Source of the DNA: Gracilaria gracilis
Taxonomy: Eukaryota; Rhodophyta; Florideophyceae; Gracilariales; Gracilariaceae
NCBI GenBank assembly: GCA_030374805.1
Contig: JARGSG010000116.1
Coordinates: forward strand, 62,001 to 126,000
Length of the DNA stretch: 64,000 bases
Direction of reading: 5' to 3'
Shown here: positions 9,852-20,341 of the stretch, one piece after another
Layout of the letters: every line of letters starts with the position of its first letter
How positions within the stretch are numbered: position 1 is the first letter of the stretch
The notes under the pieces: generated by a model
What the model was told of the DNA's origin: nothing
The model's database searches: none
The model's input: only the letters and a program-made list of their open reading frames with translations
Made by a program: the position numbers and the translations under genes

Positions 9852-10805
9852 ATGTCGAATCGGTACGTCGAGGACGAAGAGCTAGTGGCTCTGCTTCACC
9901 GGACGGAGGTACCAAAGACGCCACCGGGAAGGAAGGAAAAGGGTGGGGACAAGGCTTGCATGGGAGAGAAGGAGGGAAGTGGGGATGGAGAGGGAGGTGG
10001 GGGTGATGGAGGTGGAGGGGATGGGGGACCGGAGAGGAGGTTTGCGGCGGAGATGGAGGAGCGGTTGAGGAGGCTTGGAGGGGATCTGAAGGAACATTTG
10101 GACGACTGGCTTTCTGAGATGGTTGGTGAGATGGGAGGGGTGGTGCTGAGTGTGTCGGAGGTTGAGGTGCCAATGGATTTGATCTCGACGATTCCGAAAA
10201 GGATGACGTTGGCTGGAATGGAGACTGGAAGGCATGTGAGTGGGATTGTAGAGTGCGTTGGGAGGGAGCTAGTGACGCTGAGAAGGGATAGTATGGGGCT
10301 GAGGGGTCGTGTGGAGGTGTTGGAGCCGCAAGTGGGACAGGTGGAGAAGGCGTGCCCATTGTTGTTGGAGGTGAAGGAACTGGTGAGGGAAGAAGGGGTT
10401 GGGAGGGAGGCGGGAAGAGAGAAAGGGTCACCGGTGACGCCTGGCTCTCGTGTTGGATGTGGGTGCGTGAGGGGAAGGAGCGGAGAAGAAAATGGAGGGG
10501 AGGTTGGGGGAAGTAGGCTGAGGAAGATGCGAAAGGGTGGGATGATGGTGGACGAGAATGGGAAGGTGTGTGTGCCTTGGCAGCTACCGGGTGGAGCGCC
10601 ACTAGTTGGGTTTGGTAGTGCGGCGGTGGCTGTTCGAACGGCGGAGCGCATACTGGAGGAGCAGGAGGAGAAGAGGCTGGGAGGGGTCAGAAGCCGGTTT
10701 GGGGCTAGGAGGGTGTACGAGAATGGAGAGAGGGTTTCGTTGGAGTTCTTCAACTTGACATTTAGGGAAACTGAGACTCAGGATCCGAATGCAGGGTTGG
10801 AATAA
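9852..10805 (+). CDS. Conserved coiled-coil protein of the transposon
   Basis: The 317-codon gene starts at MSNRYVEDEELVALLHRTEV, a start shared with copies 2 (20342) and 3 (48131). A Gly/Asp-rich linker follows. Then come heptad-like helical stretches (AEMEERLRRLGGDLKEHL; LRGRVEVLEPQVGQVEKACP), a basic segment (RLRKMRK) and a strongly conserved C-terminus (FGARRVYENGERVSLEFFNL). I recognise no family. Coiled-coil plus basic patches would suit a DNA- or transposase-binding accessory factor (inference). This is the only intact version, since copies 2 and 3 carry stops. It is divergent from the reductase-like gene and ends 270 bp from the terminus. Confidence 0.6.
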   Translation: MSNRYVEDEELVALLHRTEVPKTPPGRKEKGGDKACMGEKEGSGDGEGGGGDGGGGDGGPERRFAAEMEERLRRLGGDLKEHLDDWLSEMVGEMGGVVLSVSEVEVPMDLISTIPKRMTLAGMETGRHVSGIVECVGRELVTLRRDSMGLRGRVEVLEPQVGQVEKACPLLLEVKELVREEGVGREAGREKGSPVTPGSRVGCGCVRGRSGEENGGEVGGSRLRKMRKGGMMVDENGKVCVPWQLPGGAPLVGFGSAAVAVRTAERILEEQEEKRLGGVRSRFGARRVYENGERVSLEFFNLTFRETETQDPNAGLE

Positions 10806-10929
10806 GGGAGCGCTGATGGTGGGTTCGCAATTCTTAGAGTGTTTTTGACGAGTTTGGTGAATGTAAAGTTACGAACGGTGACAGGGGAACTGAAAACTAG
10901 CCTTCAACTCCAGTAGATGAAGTTTAAAC

Positions 10930-11074
10930 TGCACTGAACCGAAACGTAATTTCCAAAAAAAAATTTTTTTGCCTTGCCAACTAGCGCAAACTGCAAAAAT
11001 GCTAGTTTTTTCGGACTTTTTTTTTCACAACTAGCGATCTAGCAGACTAAACTAGCATCCCGAGAACACCGACG
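10930..11074. repeat. Right terminal and subterminal repeats, copy 1
   Basis: Repeated AACTAGC, GCTAGTTT and CTAGCA motifs lead to CTAGCATCCCGAGAACACCG and ACG at 11074. The inverse sequence (CGTCGGTGTT[A/C]TCGGAATGC) opens the left end of copy 2 and both ends of copy 3. Clustered subterminal motifs are characteristic of En/Spm-type elements, where they bind the accessory transposition protein. Confidence 0.85.
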
Positions 11075-11330
11075 TACTTGCGGTTTACCACTTTGAGCTC
11101 TGCCCAAGGTGAGGTGCTTAAGTACATCTCCAAGGGTAATAGCCACGTTTCGAAAAGAATAAACAATCTACCTATCAAGGGGTCCCCTAGGTGGTGGCCG
11201 ACAACTGTCACCACCTTACACGTAGGGATCTCTGAGCTGCACCCATGTGCACAATAACTATCTAACTATCTTAATATGCGCCCATTGGGGCAGTGCATCC
11301 AATTGCACTACAGACCACCTCCTTAGATCT
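11075..11330 (+). repeat. Dispersed repeat, matches 63663-63910
   Basis: From TACTTGCGGTTTACCAC to the TTGCACTACA segment, this is nearly identical to 63663-63910 on the same strand. At 63663 it is preceded by GGGG, and here by the terminus of copy 1. It may be part of an LTR or leader of the gypsy-type element whose Gag lies just below 63086, but I could not find the LTR boundaries. Confidence 0.75.
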
Positions 11331-11599
11331 GGCTTCGTCTCGAGGTCGAGCAGTTCCACCTCAGTATGCGGGGAGCGTATGGACTGGCTGCTGCGATGGC
11401 GAGAGACCCAAAAGAATGCGCGACGAATTTGTATCAGCTTCTTGTCGTAGTGACGCCAACCCGAATGGGCGCGCGACGTAGGTGCGCTGACTTTCGGGAG
11501 CGATAGCAAGAAACCCAAATGGGCGTTCGACGAATGCCCGAAACTACGGTGTCGTGTTTGCATCCACAGCGGTTCCCTCCAGGTCTCCATCGGAAAACC

Positions 11600-12385
11600 T
11601 CGCGGGTGGACTCGTAGCGCATCCGGGTGTGCTGAGTGACAGACGGCAGACTTTTTTGAAGCGGTATGCGGTTCAACAAGGCGTGTAGGCGAAGTCCCGT
11701 GTCAGGCGCGCGCTACGTTCGTCACCCAAGTGTGACCGTGGGCCATGCGGGCGCGTTCCCACCACAGAATGTGGAGTGTCCCGGTGGGTTAAGGAGCAGC
11801 GTTGCGCCTGTTAACTGGGAACGTTTCTGTGCGGGTTCTAATTATCGGTTGAGAGTGGGCGCGCGTGGCTGGGAATGCGTCGTAGTCCCAGTGGGTGGAG
11901 AAGCAGGCGGCGGTGAGAGCGCGGCGTGGCGCATGCTGCCTGGGGAGGAGATGGGCTGTTCAGATTTTTTGTCACTGGCCGGTGCGCAGTGCCCGGTACG
12001 GGTATAAGTGGCGTGGCGTCCGCTGTATTCCCCATTCTAATGGAGCCTGGCGAGGTGCAAAAGTCGCGTCTCATTCCGCTACGGCGTGGGGCATCCCGTA
12101 CGGTTTACGTTTGAACCATGGCTGTACGCGCGTTTGCTCGGCATGGTGCGAGACGCGACCGATTGTCTCGAGGGAACACCATGTCTGTTGGTTCGGGCGC
12201 GAGCGCGGCCGCGTCCTATGGTGCCAGGTTTCTCCCCGGTGAGGAGAAGTTCGCCACATCTTCCCGAGGGGTACAAAAGAGGAGCGCTCGGCGGGAACCG
12301 GTTTCGTCGTCGTTCGGCGTGCAGCCTTCCACAACAGTTGAGATGTTCGACCCCGAGGGGACGATTACACGAATCTCAGCCCCTA
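11600..12385 (+). pseudogene. GC-rich retroelement-like ORF, 5' part, split by copy 2
   Basis: GC-rich plus-strand open frames (best 12118-12383, ending ...MFDPEGTITRISAP) run up to the copy 2 terminus. Joining them to the sequence after 21567 keeps one frame open (…SAPSMGGGAAGLCS). No domain is recognisable. The context and base composition suggest an old retroelement Gag-like gene interrupted by copy 2. It could also be a non-coding GC-rich repeat. Confidence 0.3.
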
Positions 12386-12610
12386 CGTCGGTGTTATCGG
12401 AATGCTAGTTTTGATGTCAAAAAATGACCGAATTAAAATGATCGAAAAACCGGTGAATTTATCCAAATTTGGATGTGCCTAATTTCCGAAAATATTTCCA
12501 CATTTCCACTTGTGCTAGTTTGTATGGGAAGAATCATTCACGATTATTTCCATCATTGCTAGTTTGGATGGAAGACAAACTAGCATGTTACTTCCGTTCA
12601 CGCTAGTTTC
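12386..12610. repeat. Left terminal and subterminal repeats, copy 2
   Basis: The terminal CGTCGGTGTTATCGGAATGC is followed by GCTAGTTT at ~12404, ~12514, 12558 and 12602 and its inverse AAACTAGC at 12577. The same arrangement appears in reverse at 53120-53343. Confidence 0.85.
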
Positions 12611-12720
12611 CGAACCCAATGTAAGTGTGTAAGTGGCACATATTTAGAACTATACGGCGGCGAATAGGGATAAATAAACATAGATAGCTACTTATGGAAC
12701 ACGATTAGAAGAATAGAAAC

Positions 12721-13570
12721 TGAAGGACAACACTCCTTGGAGGCGATTTGAGGTACTTAGTTAATTTCCGCATCATGCGTTAGTAGATATATATGAGCTA
12801 CACCGCTACTAGCGTGTCGCCTCGCTGAGGTAATTTCCACACATGTACACGTGGATTGCACGGCTCGAGGCGCCGCTTAGCGGGTGTGAATAGCACACGT
12901 GTAGCACGAACATGCCAGAGGCAGTGCACCCAGCATTGCTGTATTTACCTAGATATTTTATAGATTATTTTTCATGGCGCACCCACTGTCAGTGATGCGC
13001 CGAGCTCAGTACTTAGAGGGTTGAGTACCGCTCCCCCAAGTAAACTGCCCCTTGCCAATCAAGGGCTTCTGGCTCTAACTATCACGCCTTCGCGGATTGT
13101 TCACCTCCAAGTGAAGTGACGACTGCGTTGTTCACGTATAGCTACCGACCCTTGTGAGGCTCAGAGTATAACCACTATTTGTGTGTCTCGTTCCGACCTA
13201 TTGTCGTATACTCGCCCCTGTATTGGGTTTGCTTTATTCTCTCTCTTTTCTCCGCTCTGGTGGTTTGCTTTCTCCTCTTTTTGGGTTTGCCTTTTTGCCC
13301 TGTTCTCAGTGGCCCGTTTCCGACACCTTGTGGTTGGCGTGCTACTCTCTTTCGAGGACTCATCTCGTGACCGTGTGAACACGTGGATCTCTACCGACTA
13401 CTAATCAGCTCAACGCTCCGACGCTTGTCGTGGTGGTTTGACCTCGGATTTACACCCGGCTTAGCTGTGTCATTACCAGAGTGCTCCGTTCGCTGTGCTG
13501 CCCTGTCGAGGAGAAGATTCCGAACGACTTCGTAAGCCTGCGCTTTTCCCGCCAAAGGCGTTGCTCTACA
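12721..13570. mobile_element. Solo LTR, 850 bp, TSD GAAAC
   Basis: The insert begins TGAAGGACAACACTCC and ends GCGTTGCTCTACA (TG...CA). It is flanked by GAAAC at 12716-12720 and 13571-13575. Copy 3 reads AGAATAGAAACCCTTCG without it (inverse near 53015), so the empty site with a single GAAAC is directly visible. TG...CA ends plus a 5-bp duplication define an LTR. No internal retrotransposon region is present. Confidence 0.9.
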
Positions 13571-13660
13571 GAAACCCTTCGAATAAAAACTCTCTATAGA
13601 GATACAGCACATCTATTCAACAATTCTCTTATCAGATATCGGCCGTTTATTCTCTAACTA

Positions 13661-15286
13661 TTGAAACGCTTTCGCATCACATGCCACCTCCCTCATCATT
13701 CTCTCCCACCCTCCGTGCACCATATTACGCTCCCCTCAACGTACACCGCCTCTACCCCAACATCCTCACACCGCTTCCCGCCATGCCTAATTGCTGCTGT
13801 GAAGGCTGCTCCTTCTTCGCTCGTACCATCCCCGCCATTCAAAGGCACCAAAGAAGACGCCCCAACCGTCTTACCGCCAACAAGCGTTTCCTCTCCCCCA
13901 ATGGCAACGTCCCTCACTTCCCCCCACGCACAAAGCGTCAAAAGTCTACACCCCAACTTCCACCACCATCCCCCAACTTTTCTCTCCAGTCGCCCTTCCG
14001 ATAACGTCCCCAGCGCCGACGACAACTCCTACCACCAGCAACAGCTCTCCATCTCTGTCTACACCCAAGACGCCTACCATATCGTAGGCACCCCTGTCTG
14101 CTCCCTCTCCCCTTCCCCACCTCCTCCACCGCCCCCCCTCCTTCCCTCTCCTCAACAAACCCCACCTCGAACGAATGGTCTTCTATATCTCTTCAATCGC
14201 TTCCACCCTCGGCCCCAGCAAGGCAAACGAACTCATCTCTCTCCTCCACAACCCCTCCGTCTCCATGTCAGCCTTCCACAACGCCCTCTCCTCCGCGTCC
14301 CAGTGTCTCAAACTTCAAACAAACCTCTTCCCACACCTAGTCAGCAACATCGGTTTCACTCCCATCACCCTCCACGACCCACAGCACCTCTTTACAGCCA
14401 CTACCTTACAAAAGGATGCTATCCGAATCCCTAAACGACAACTCGCACTCGCACACTCCGACAAGACCTTCTTCCACCACGTCCCCCATACAAACTTCTC
14501 CGGCTCTCCTGCTTTCGCTCATACCATGGCTTCTTCTCTCGGAAAAGAAGCTGTCCCAACCCTCAAGCTTGCAATCATGCAGTCCTCCTACAACTCCTAC
14601 ATCGGTCAAACACCTGAAAACACCGGTACCCACTCCTTCATCGGCTTCGTCCAAGTATACTCGGACCAGTCTTCGAACTCTTTGAAATCCTCTTCCAGCA
14701 CCTCTCACGTCCTTCACATCACCTTAGTCAGCTTATCCGACTCGTTTCGTCCCAAATGTATCACTGGCAACGTCACCCTTATCAGATACCTTCCAACCTC
14801 TTTCAATCTCGCCCTCCCTTCTCAAGACCTCGATTGAATTCCCCAACCTTTTTTCAGCGTCTCCCGCTCTACCAAAATGTAACTCATACAACTTGCTATC
14901 TCCAACCTCCTCGACCTTCTTCTCTCTACCAGTCTCACCACTGGCTCCATCTTTCGTGAATGGCGTGGTCTGCCATTGTTCCAAAATCAGCGCCAGCTAC
15001 TGCGCAGGCATGCCGGAAGCAGAACACATTATTTGCATCTCTCACAGCACCCGCCCCTAGCATCCATGCCACCGATGTACCGTCCCCCGCTCCGAGCTCA
15101 ATCTACGACTTCCATCCCCCCTCTTCGATCCCAGACCCAGACTCTCGCTCCCCGTAAATCACACTCAGCCCTCCTCCAAGATGCTGCGAAGGTTCACCTC
15201 GCCAAAAAGCCTAAAATCTCTCTAAACACCAAGGAAAAGGCCGTTGAAGCATTCCAATCCCTTTCCCTCGCAAAATAGTTCTCCCT
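13661..15286 (+). pseudogene. Plavaka/CACTA-type transposase N-terminal region, copy 2
   Basis: Segments in several frames match the better copy at 51309-52925. They include a C2H2-like zinc finger MPNCCCEGCSFFARTIPAIQ followed by RHQRRR, a Pro/Ser-rich linker, a helical region (MVFYISSIASTLGPSKANEL) and a region ending ...NVTLIRYLPTSFNLALPSQD. Plavaka-type CACTA relatives in fungi have a similar layout: an N-terminal zinc finger and a GN(V/I)...GYLPT segment ahead of the catalytic core. The catalytic DDE part is absent. Against copy 3 there is a frameshift near 14147 and a CAA to TAA change at 14879-14881. Confidence 0.5.
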
Positions 15287-16590
15287 CTTCTAATTTTACC
15301 CCATCCTCAACATCACCCCTCTATTCTCCTCTTACAACATTTTTTCCTTCAAATCACTCCATAAATATCACCTCTGCATATCCAGATTTTGTTCCCACAT
15401 TACCTTCCGCTTCGATCCACTCAGTGAATTGCACCTCATCGTTTTCAAGCTCATCAAGGTGGTCTCTATCTAGTAATTCAGGACAGAAGCATTCTCCATA
15501 GTATTTTCTTCACCTACAGCTCGAACATCCTTCCATTCCGTCTGTTATTCCATCCTCAAGCAATGGATCCACATCCCCGCCACTCCAAAACGCCCGAATG
15601 GTAGGATAGTTTGCTAGCGTGCGGTTAGTCGCATGGGACGGTTGGAACAGGAATGAATCTTGTAAGTGGGCGTACGTATAGGAGGTCGTGACAAAAATAG
15701 GAGGTACAGAACGTCAGGGGCGATCGAGGTATGTGAAAAGAGCCCAAACAACGTGAACACATAGTAGAGAAATATTTAACTACCGGTTGATTCTAGATCT
15801 CGATGAGGAATACTAATTTGGTGGATCGGTCCCTTACCCGCTACTCTTAGTGGATTGAAAAAAAGAAAAGTTGCATAAGTAGGCGCCTCTCTACCTCGTA
15901 GGAATGCATTACAGTGTGCAACGGCCACTGCACTACGTTGCAAAAATGCGTCCTGTTACGATCTGTAAATTATCTAAAACTCTCATTACGTGTACTACCT
16001 TTCATACAGCTCTTCTTACAATCATTTTCAGACGTTTAACAGGAGACGAACTCTTCCTATTGCCGACAGATCCTCCTCTCTCGAGATATCCGTGGGCTCT
16101 GGTGCATTATCATTGTGAGGGGTACAATATGTTGTAATGTAGCCAGAAAAAGTGTCTTTTATCACCAAATCACCACTTTAAGTCATGCTAGGTAGCGAAT
16201 AACCGAATCACCATACTTTCTGTTCAAGTATCCAACTATTTTATGTGTACAAAACCCCACACTCAAAGCGAATGTCACCGTCCTTCCATGGTGCCACTAT
16301 TACATTCCCAGTCTTCAATTTGTTTTGCAAAATAGTTAGCATGAACCTAGAAGACAATCAAATACTACCAACTTTGCTAGGTCAATTGGACAGCGGAACG
16401 AGTTATTATGAATTGTAATCCGTAAAATTGATAAAGACCCGCTCTGGCCCACCCAGCGGCCTACACTCAGAAGAAGAAACCACCAAAGTCTGAAAGAGGA
16501 CCAAAGCAAGAGAGAGCCCATTGAAACATCGATGTAGTCCCAGTACTGCTCAAGGCCGGTATCCATGCCGAAAAAGAATTACTTCATTTC
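15287..16590. other. A/T-rich spacer of copy 2, no gene
   Basis: This long A/T-rich stretch has counterparts in copy 3 (50090-51300, inverted). Short open frames in it are not conserved. It includes TTGGACAGCGGAACGAG near 16386, an isolated hairpin-type arm. No gene is supported. Confidence 0.5.
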
Positions 16591-16599
16591 TTGTCGGCC

Positions 16600-18410
16600 G
16601 GATCCCCTGAACAACGGACCGAGGTAGCGTGGCGCTTCATCGGTGCATCGAAAAAGCGCCACGCCCACCCTGTCCGCTGTACCAAAACTTTTTTTATTTT
16701 CAACTCATTAAAACAAAAGGCTGCGACAGCGGAGGGAGGTGTCGTGGCGCTTCACCGATGCTGTTCAGGGGACCCGGCTTTTTCATGAGTTAAAAAAAAA
16801 TTTTTTTCGGACAGCGGACCCGGGTGGGATGGCGCTTCATCGGTGCACCGATGAAGCGCCACAGCGCCCAAGTCCGCCGGCAACGGCGCGTCGGTGGTGC
16901 CATGTATGCGATTAACCCAGGTTTGCAACACACGAGGCGTTGGAACAGCGGACCAGGGTGTCGCGGCCCTTCATCGGTGCACCGATGAAGCGCCACGAAA
17001 CGAGGGTCCGCTGTCAACGGCGCGCTGGTGGTTCCACGTATGCCACTACCACAGGTCTGCCACAAACGGGGCGTTTGGACAGCGGACCAGGGTGTTGTGG
17101 CACTTCATCGGTGCGCCGATGAAGCGCCACGACACCTCCATCCGCTGTCCCAGGCTGTCGTTTTAATTAATTGGAATAACATAATCTTTTTGGGACAGCC
17201 GTCCGGGATGGCGTGGCGCTCCATCGGCGCGGCGAGGGAGCGCAATGAGGCCCCAGTCTACTGTTCTACTTATCCTTACTAGTAACAACGCGTATAGCTT
17301 TACATTTATTTAGTTCCGTATCCCTCGCGTATTCAAGCTTTCCTTAACATCTCTTTGACTCAATCACGTGCCATAGATGAAGTACCACTTTCCCTTCATC
17401 CTCTCTCCGTGCGCCCTGAAAGATAAAGCCTGAGTTCTTGTAGGTCGGCTTTGTCGGCGTGTCGCCCAGGGAACCCGTTATTCGACACGCTATTGTGCAT
17501 TGACGCGGTAGACGGTAGACCGAGGTGAATTGTGGTTCATGGATGCAACAATGAAGTGCCATTGCACTCTTGGCCACTGCCCAGTAGTCTTGTTTTCCGA
17601 AGAATGTAATACGAACCTTTCCCTAAGGGAATGAAACTTTTACTCTTCCCTCCAGATATTGGTCTTTCTAAAATCTAAGTAATAATATAAATATATATAG
17701 AAATAGAGTTGTTTCAATTCTACACTAACGTCAAAGGGGCGACTGTCTGGCGCGAACACCGTTCGCTCGATACATATCGTTGCATAGCCGTAGGCGGAAC
17801 ATGCGCCTCTCTACAGACTACTGTCACGCATAAATGCTCGTGCGCAAACATCATATAAGTCTTTTTTTTTCAGAATTGGCTCACATGAAGTTAAATCCTT
17901 CTTCACGGGGACTTTGATCGTAGTGAGACACTTATGGGGCTGCATTTATTAGTAACGTTAGTATAGTGAGCATTGCTGCGGATGCTCTTGAAACATTCTA
18001 TATTATTGTGTTAGGGTGGTTTTGAATCCCTCCAAACGCATCCAGGACCGTCAGTCCAGACCACCCGCCGGACAGAAGACCCGGGTGTCGCGGCGCTTCA
18101 TCGGTGCACTGATGAAGCGCCACTGCACATCGGTCCGCTGTTCAAAAAATTAAAAAGATTTTTTGCCCTGCCGCTCGGTCGGTCTCGAATATCTGTATCC
18201 GGGGCACAAGTGCTACTACTACTGGATATCGCGTTTGTAGAAACATCGCAGCCATGTACAACTAACTCACGTTCGGGTCTGTTTCACAGCCCCCTGTACT
18301 ACATTCTTCAGTAGCTGACGCAGATCGGTTGCCTTCACTACGGCTTGGGTGTCGTGGCGCTTCATCGGTGCACCGATGAAGGGCCACGCCACTCCAGTTT
18401 GCTGTCCAAG
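16600..18410. repeat. Array of ~75-bp hairpins (copy 2)
   Basis: Hairpins occur at about 16612-16682, 16810-16880, 16944-17015, 17078-17151, 17194-17266, 18070-18142 and 18340-18400. A half copy lies at 16725-16765 and a decayed one at 17505-17582. They share the TTCATCGGTGCACCGATGAA core and GGACAGCGGAC ends with the copy 1 array. Short spacers of ~60 bp with a GGCGCG...GTGGT...ATGC pattern recur between 16883 and 17077. The whole array is missing from copy 3. Confidence 0.88.
17590..18060. other. Spacer inside the hairpin array, no gene
   Basis: This is A/T-rich DNA without an open frame of note. It is present only in copy 2 among the three elements and shows no repeat relation that I could see. 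Confidence 0.4.
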
Positions 18411-18950
18411 GCTGGAAGTAGTGCGCCAGAAACTTCCTTTATATATCTATTGCCTAAAACTTTGTGTGAAAGTGTACTATAGGTGATATGAGCTTAATGT
18501 ATCTTTGTAGATGGTGCACGAGTATGCTCTAAAATACGATATACGCACGGGATACACGTGAAACTAATATTGAGCGGACATGATGAAATAGAAGGTAGTG
18601 AATGAGAGAGACGGGTACAACGAAGGGAGAGAGTGGAATGGAAGATATAGATGGTGAAGAGGACGAGCACGAAAATTAAAATAAAGGGATGTTAGGTGGC
18701 CATGATAAAAATAAATAAAGGGATTACGAAGAAGGACAGACGCTAATAGATGACGAAGATGAGTCTTTTTAATATATGGCGTGTGTGGTTGGGTGTGTCC
18801 TTGATAGAAGCTTCACACGAAATGTGAACACATGATTTGTTTGAACGGTAACGTAAAGAGAATTGAAGAACAAAAATGGGTTAATGTGCATGGGCTGAGG
18901 AGAGTTTGTGTATATACACGGAATACAAGGTTTAAAATTTGTTCTAATTA
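18411..18950. other. Deletion joint and remnant acidic tail of the dioxygenase-like gene
   Basis: Sequence equivalent to copy 1 ~4180-4400 (ending TATTGAGCGGACATGATGAA) passes, near 18600, into sequence equivalent to copy 1 ~8155-8290 (GGAAGATATAGATGGTGAAG). What remains of the gene is a fragment of its Asp/Glu-rich tail with stops. The same joint is present in copy 3. Confidence 0.75.
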
Positions 18951-19781
18951 CTAAAGAATGTCATTTCCGAGAACAGTGTCAGAGTTGGTGTGGAAAGGGG
19001 TAGAATCCTGCCTTTCGGCTCATTCTTCATCTGCGGAGGTGAGATAAAAGTAGTAATTTCTGGATTCATACTCCGAGAAGGGGGCTGGGAAGGTAATAAG
19101 GGTGTTGCTGTATTCTATAATAGCTTCCACTGTAGCGGGAATATTGTAGGAGAGTCATCTGTTTAAGGTGGGTATCACTACAAGCTTCTTAACAATAGTT
19201 GAAACAATTCTTTTGTACTCGGTGGCCACTTGATGCATGGTAACAAATCCAAACTAAGAACCGACGAGATTGAAGGAAGAGATCTCAACTGGCTTTTGGT
19301 ATTAAGACTGAGGAGAGGTTCATTCGTCGACGATAGTGCAATTAAGAACTGCGGTCCAGAGGCTTTGAGCTATTCCAAGAGCCCCTTTTCCGGCGGCTGT
19401 GGTTAGAGTATTGGGAGAGAAAGGCACGATACCATTCTGTGGGGAAACGTCGACAGCAGTAATGGCGATGTAAAGAGCGGATCGTATGCAGTGCTCAATT
19501 TCGTATGGGTAAAATATGGGAACAATGCGATCATTCTGGATGAAGACCACGTCTTCTATAAATGGTGCCAGGCAAAATAGAATTTTTCTTTTGGGAAGGT
19601 CGTTCGTGTCAAAGAAGAAGATTGGACCTTGGGGAAGGCAATCTGGAGAAATGAATTTTTCCATGGAGAGAAAGTTATCTTCAAGAGAACCGTTGTTGTA
19701 AACCATGGTGATAATACGCCATCTACCTATGAAGAAAGCTGCCATGATTGTAGAAGGAAGGGAGAATGGATGGGAGGACAT
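18951..19781 (-). pseudogene. Ketopantoate-reductase-like gene, copy 2 (broken)
   Basis: It starts at MSSHPFSLPSTIM (19781), the start shared with copy 3. Recognisable parts are VYNNGSLEDNFLSM, IEDVVFIQND and LTTAAGKGALGIAQSLW, as in copy 1. The glycine-rich NAD(P) motif has decayed (IGRWRIITM in place of GRGRIGTM). After about 150 codons the frame breaks, and the rest, to TAG at 18951, contains stops. Not functional as an oxidoreductase. Confidence 0.7.
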
Positions 19782-20341
19782 TGCGACGAGTTTATTTGAA
19801 GGTATGGGCTGTTGGAAGCTGTCCGGTGTTGGTAGCTTTGAAAAGAAAGTTGTATACATGTAGGGGAGTGAGAAGAGATTTAAGTAGAGGTAAGGGCCGT
19901 TCTTGTGGTCACGAGAAAAATTGTTGCAGGGGACAAGGGGATTTGTATGATTAGTTATGGAAAGACATGAGCAGCAGGATTGTAGTGGAGGTAGGGCCGA
20001 AGAGTGTGTTTATGAGAAGGACTGCAGTGAAGTAAAGAATAGGAAGTGAGAGTCCATGGTACCGTTGGTACTTAGGAGTTGGTGCATTGGGGGCTTCAAT
20101 GGGATATGGTATGGACAAAAGGGGGGAAATTGTGGGGATTTCTAAGAAAAAAAGGAAATCGTGCGGAATGGCGGGAAATATGAGTGGATATGAATCGGAT
20201 ACAAGTGGTCGTGCAGCGCAAGTGGGTGTGTGGCAGACAGTGCTACAGGTGTGCGGAGTGGGGGGAAGTGCTGCAATTGGTGGGTTCATCTCTCTTGTTC
20301 TTATCCGTCTCCGTTATCGTAAACCGCCGTTTATTTCTGCG

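Larger units (their letters stand above)
2728..11074 (+). mobile_element. Large TIR transposon, copy 1 (left end not in window)
   Basis: The right end is clear. Subterminal AACTAGC/GCTAGTTT motifs lead into CGAGAACACCGACG ending at 11074, followed by TA. The same TACTTGCGGTTTACC sequence that follows it occurs uninterrupted at 63663, so 11074/11075 is an insertion junction. Co-linearity with copies 2 and 3 covers ~4170-4400 and ~8150-11074. Only this copy carries the ParB/dioxygenase block between. The left terminus is not visible, and the methyltransferase gene at 1-2354 may also belong to it (inference). The hairpin array at 2728-4173 is the leftmost part with a counterpart in copy 2. Confidence 0.75.

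Noticed and set aside
9884-10753. Long minus-strand Pro/Ser-rich open frames opposite the coiled-coil gene
   Set aside because: These are antisense shadows of a G-rich coding strand. The plus-strand gene is the one conserved at start and end in three copies.
16600-18410. CRISPR-like or integron-attC-like array
   Set aside because: Repeats are long palindromes, spacers are themselves related and of unequal length, no cas or integrase genes are near, and the context is eukaryotic.
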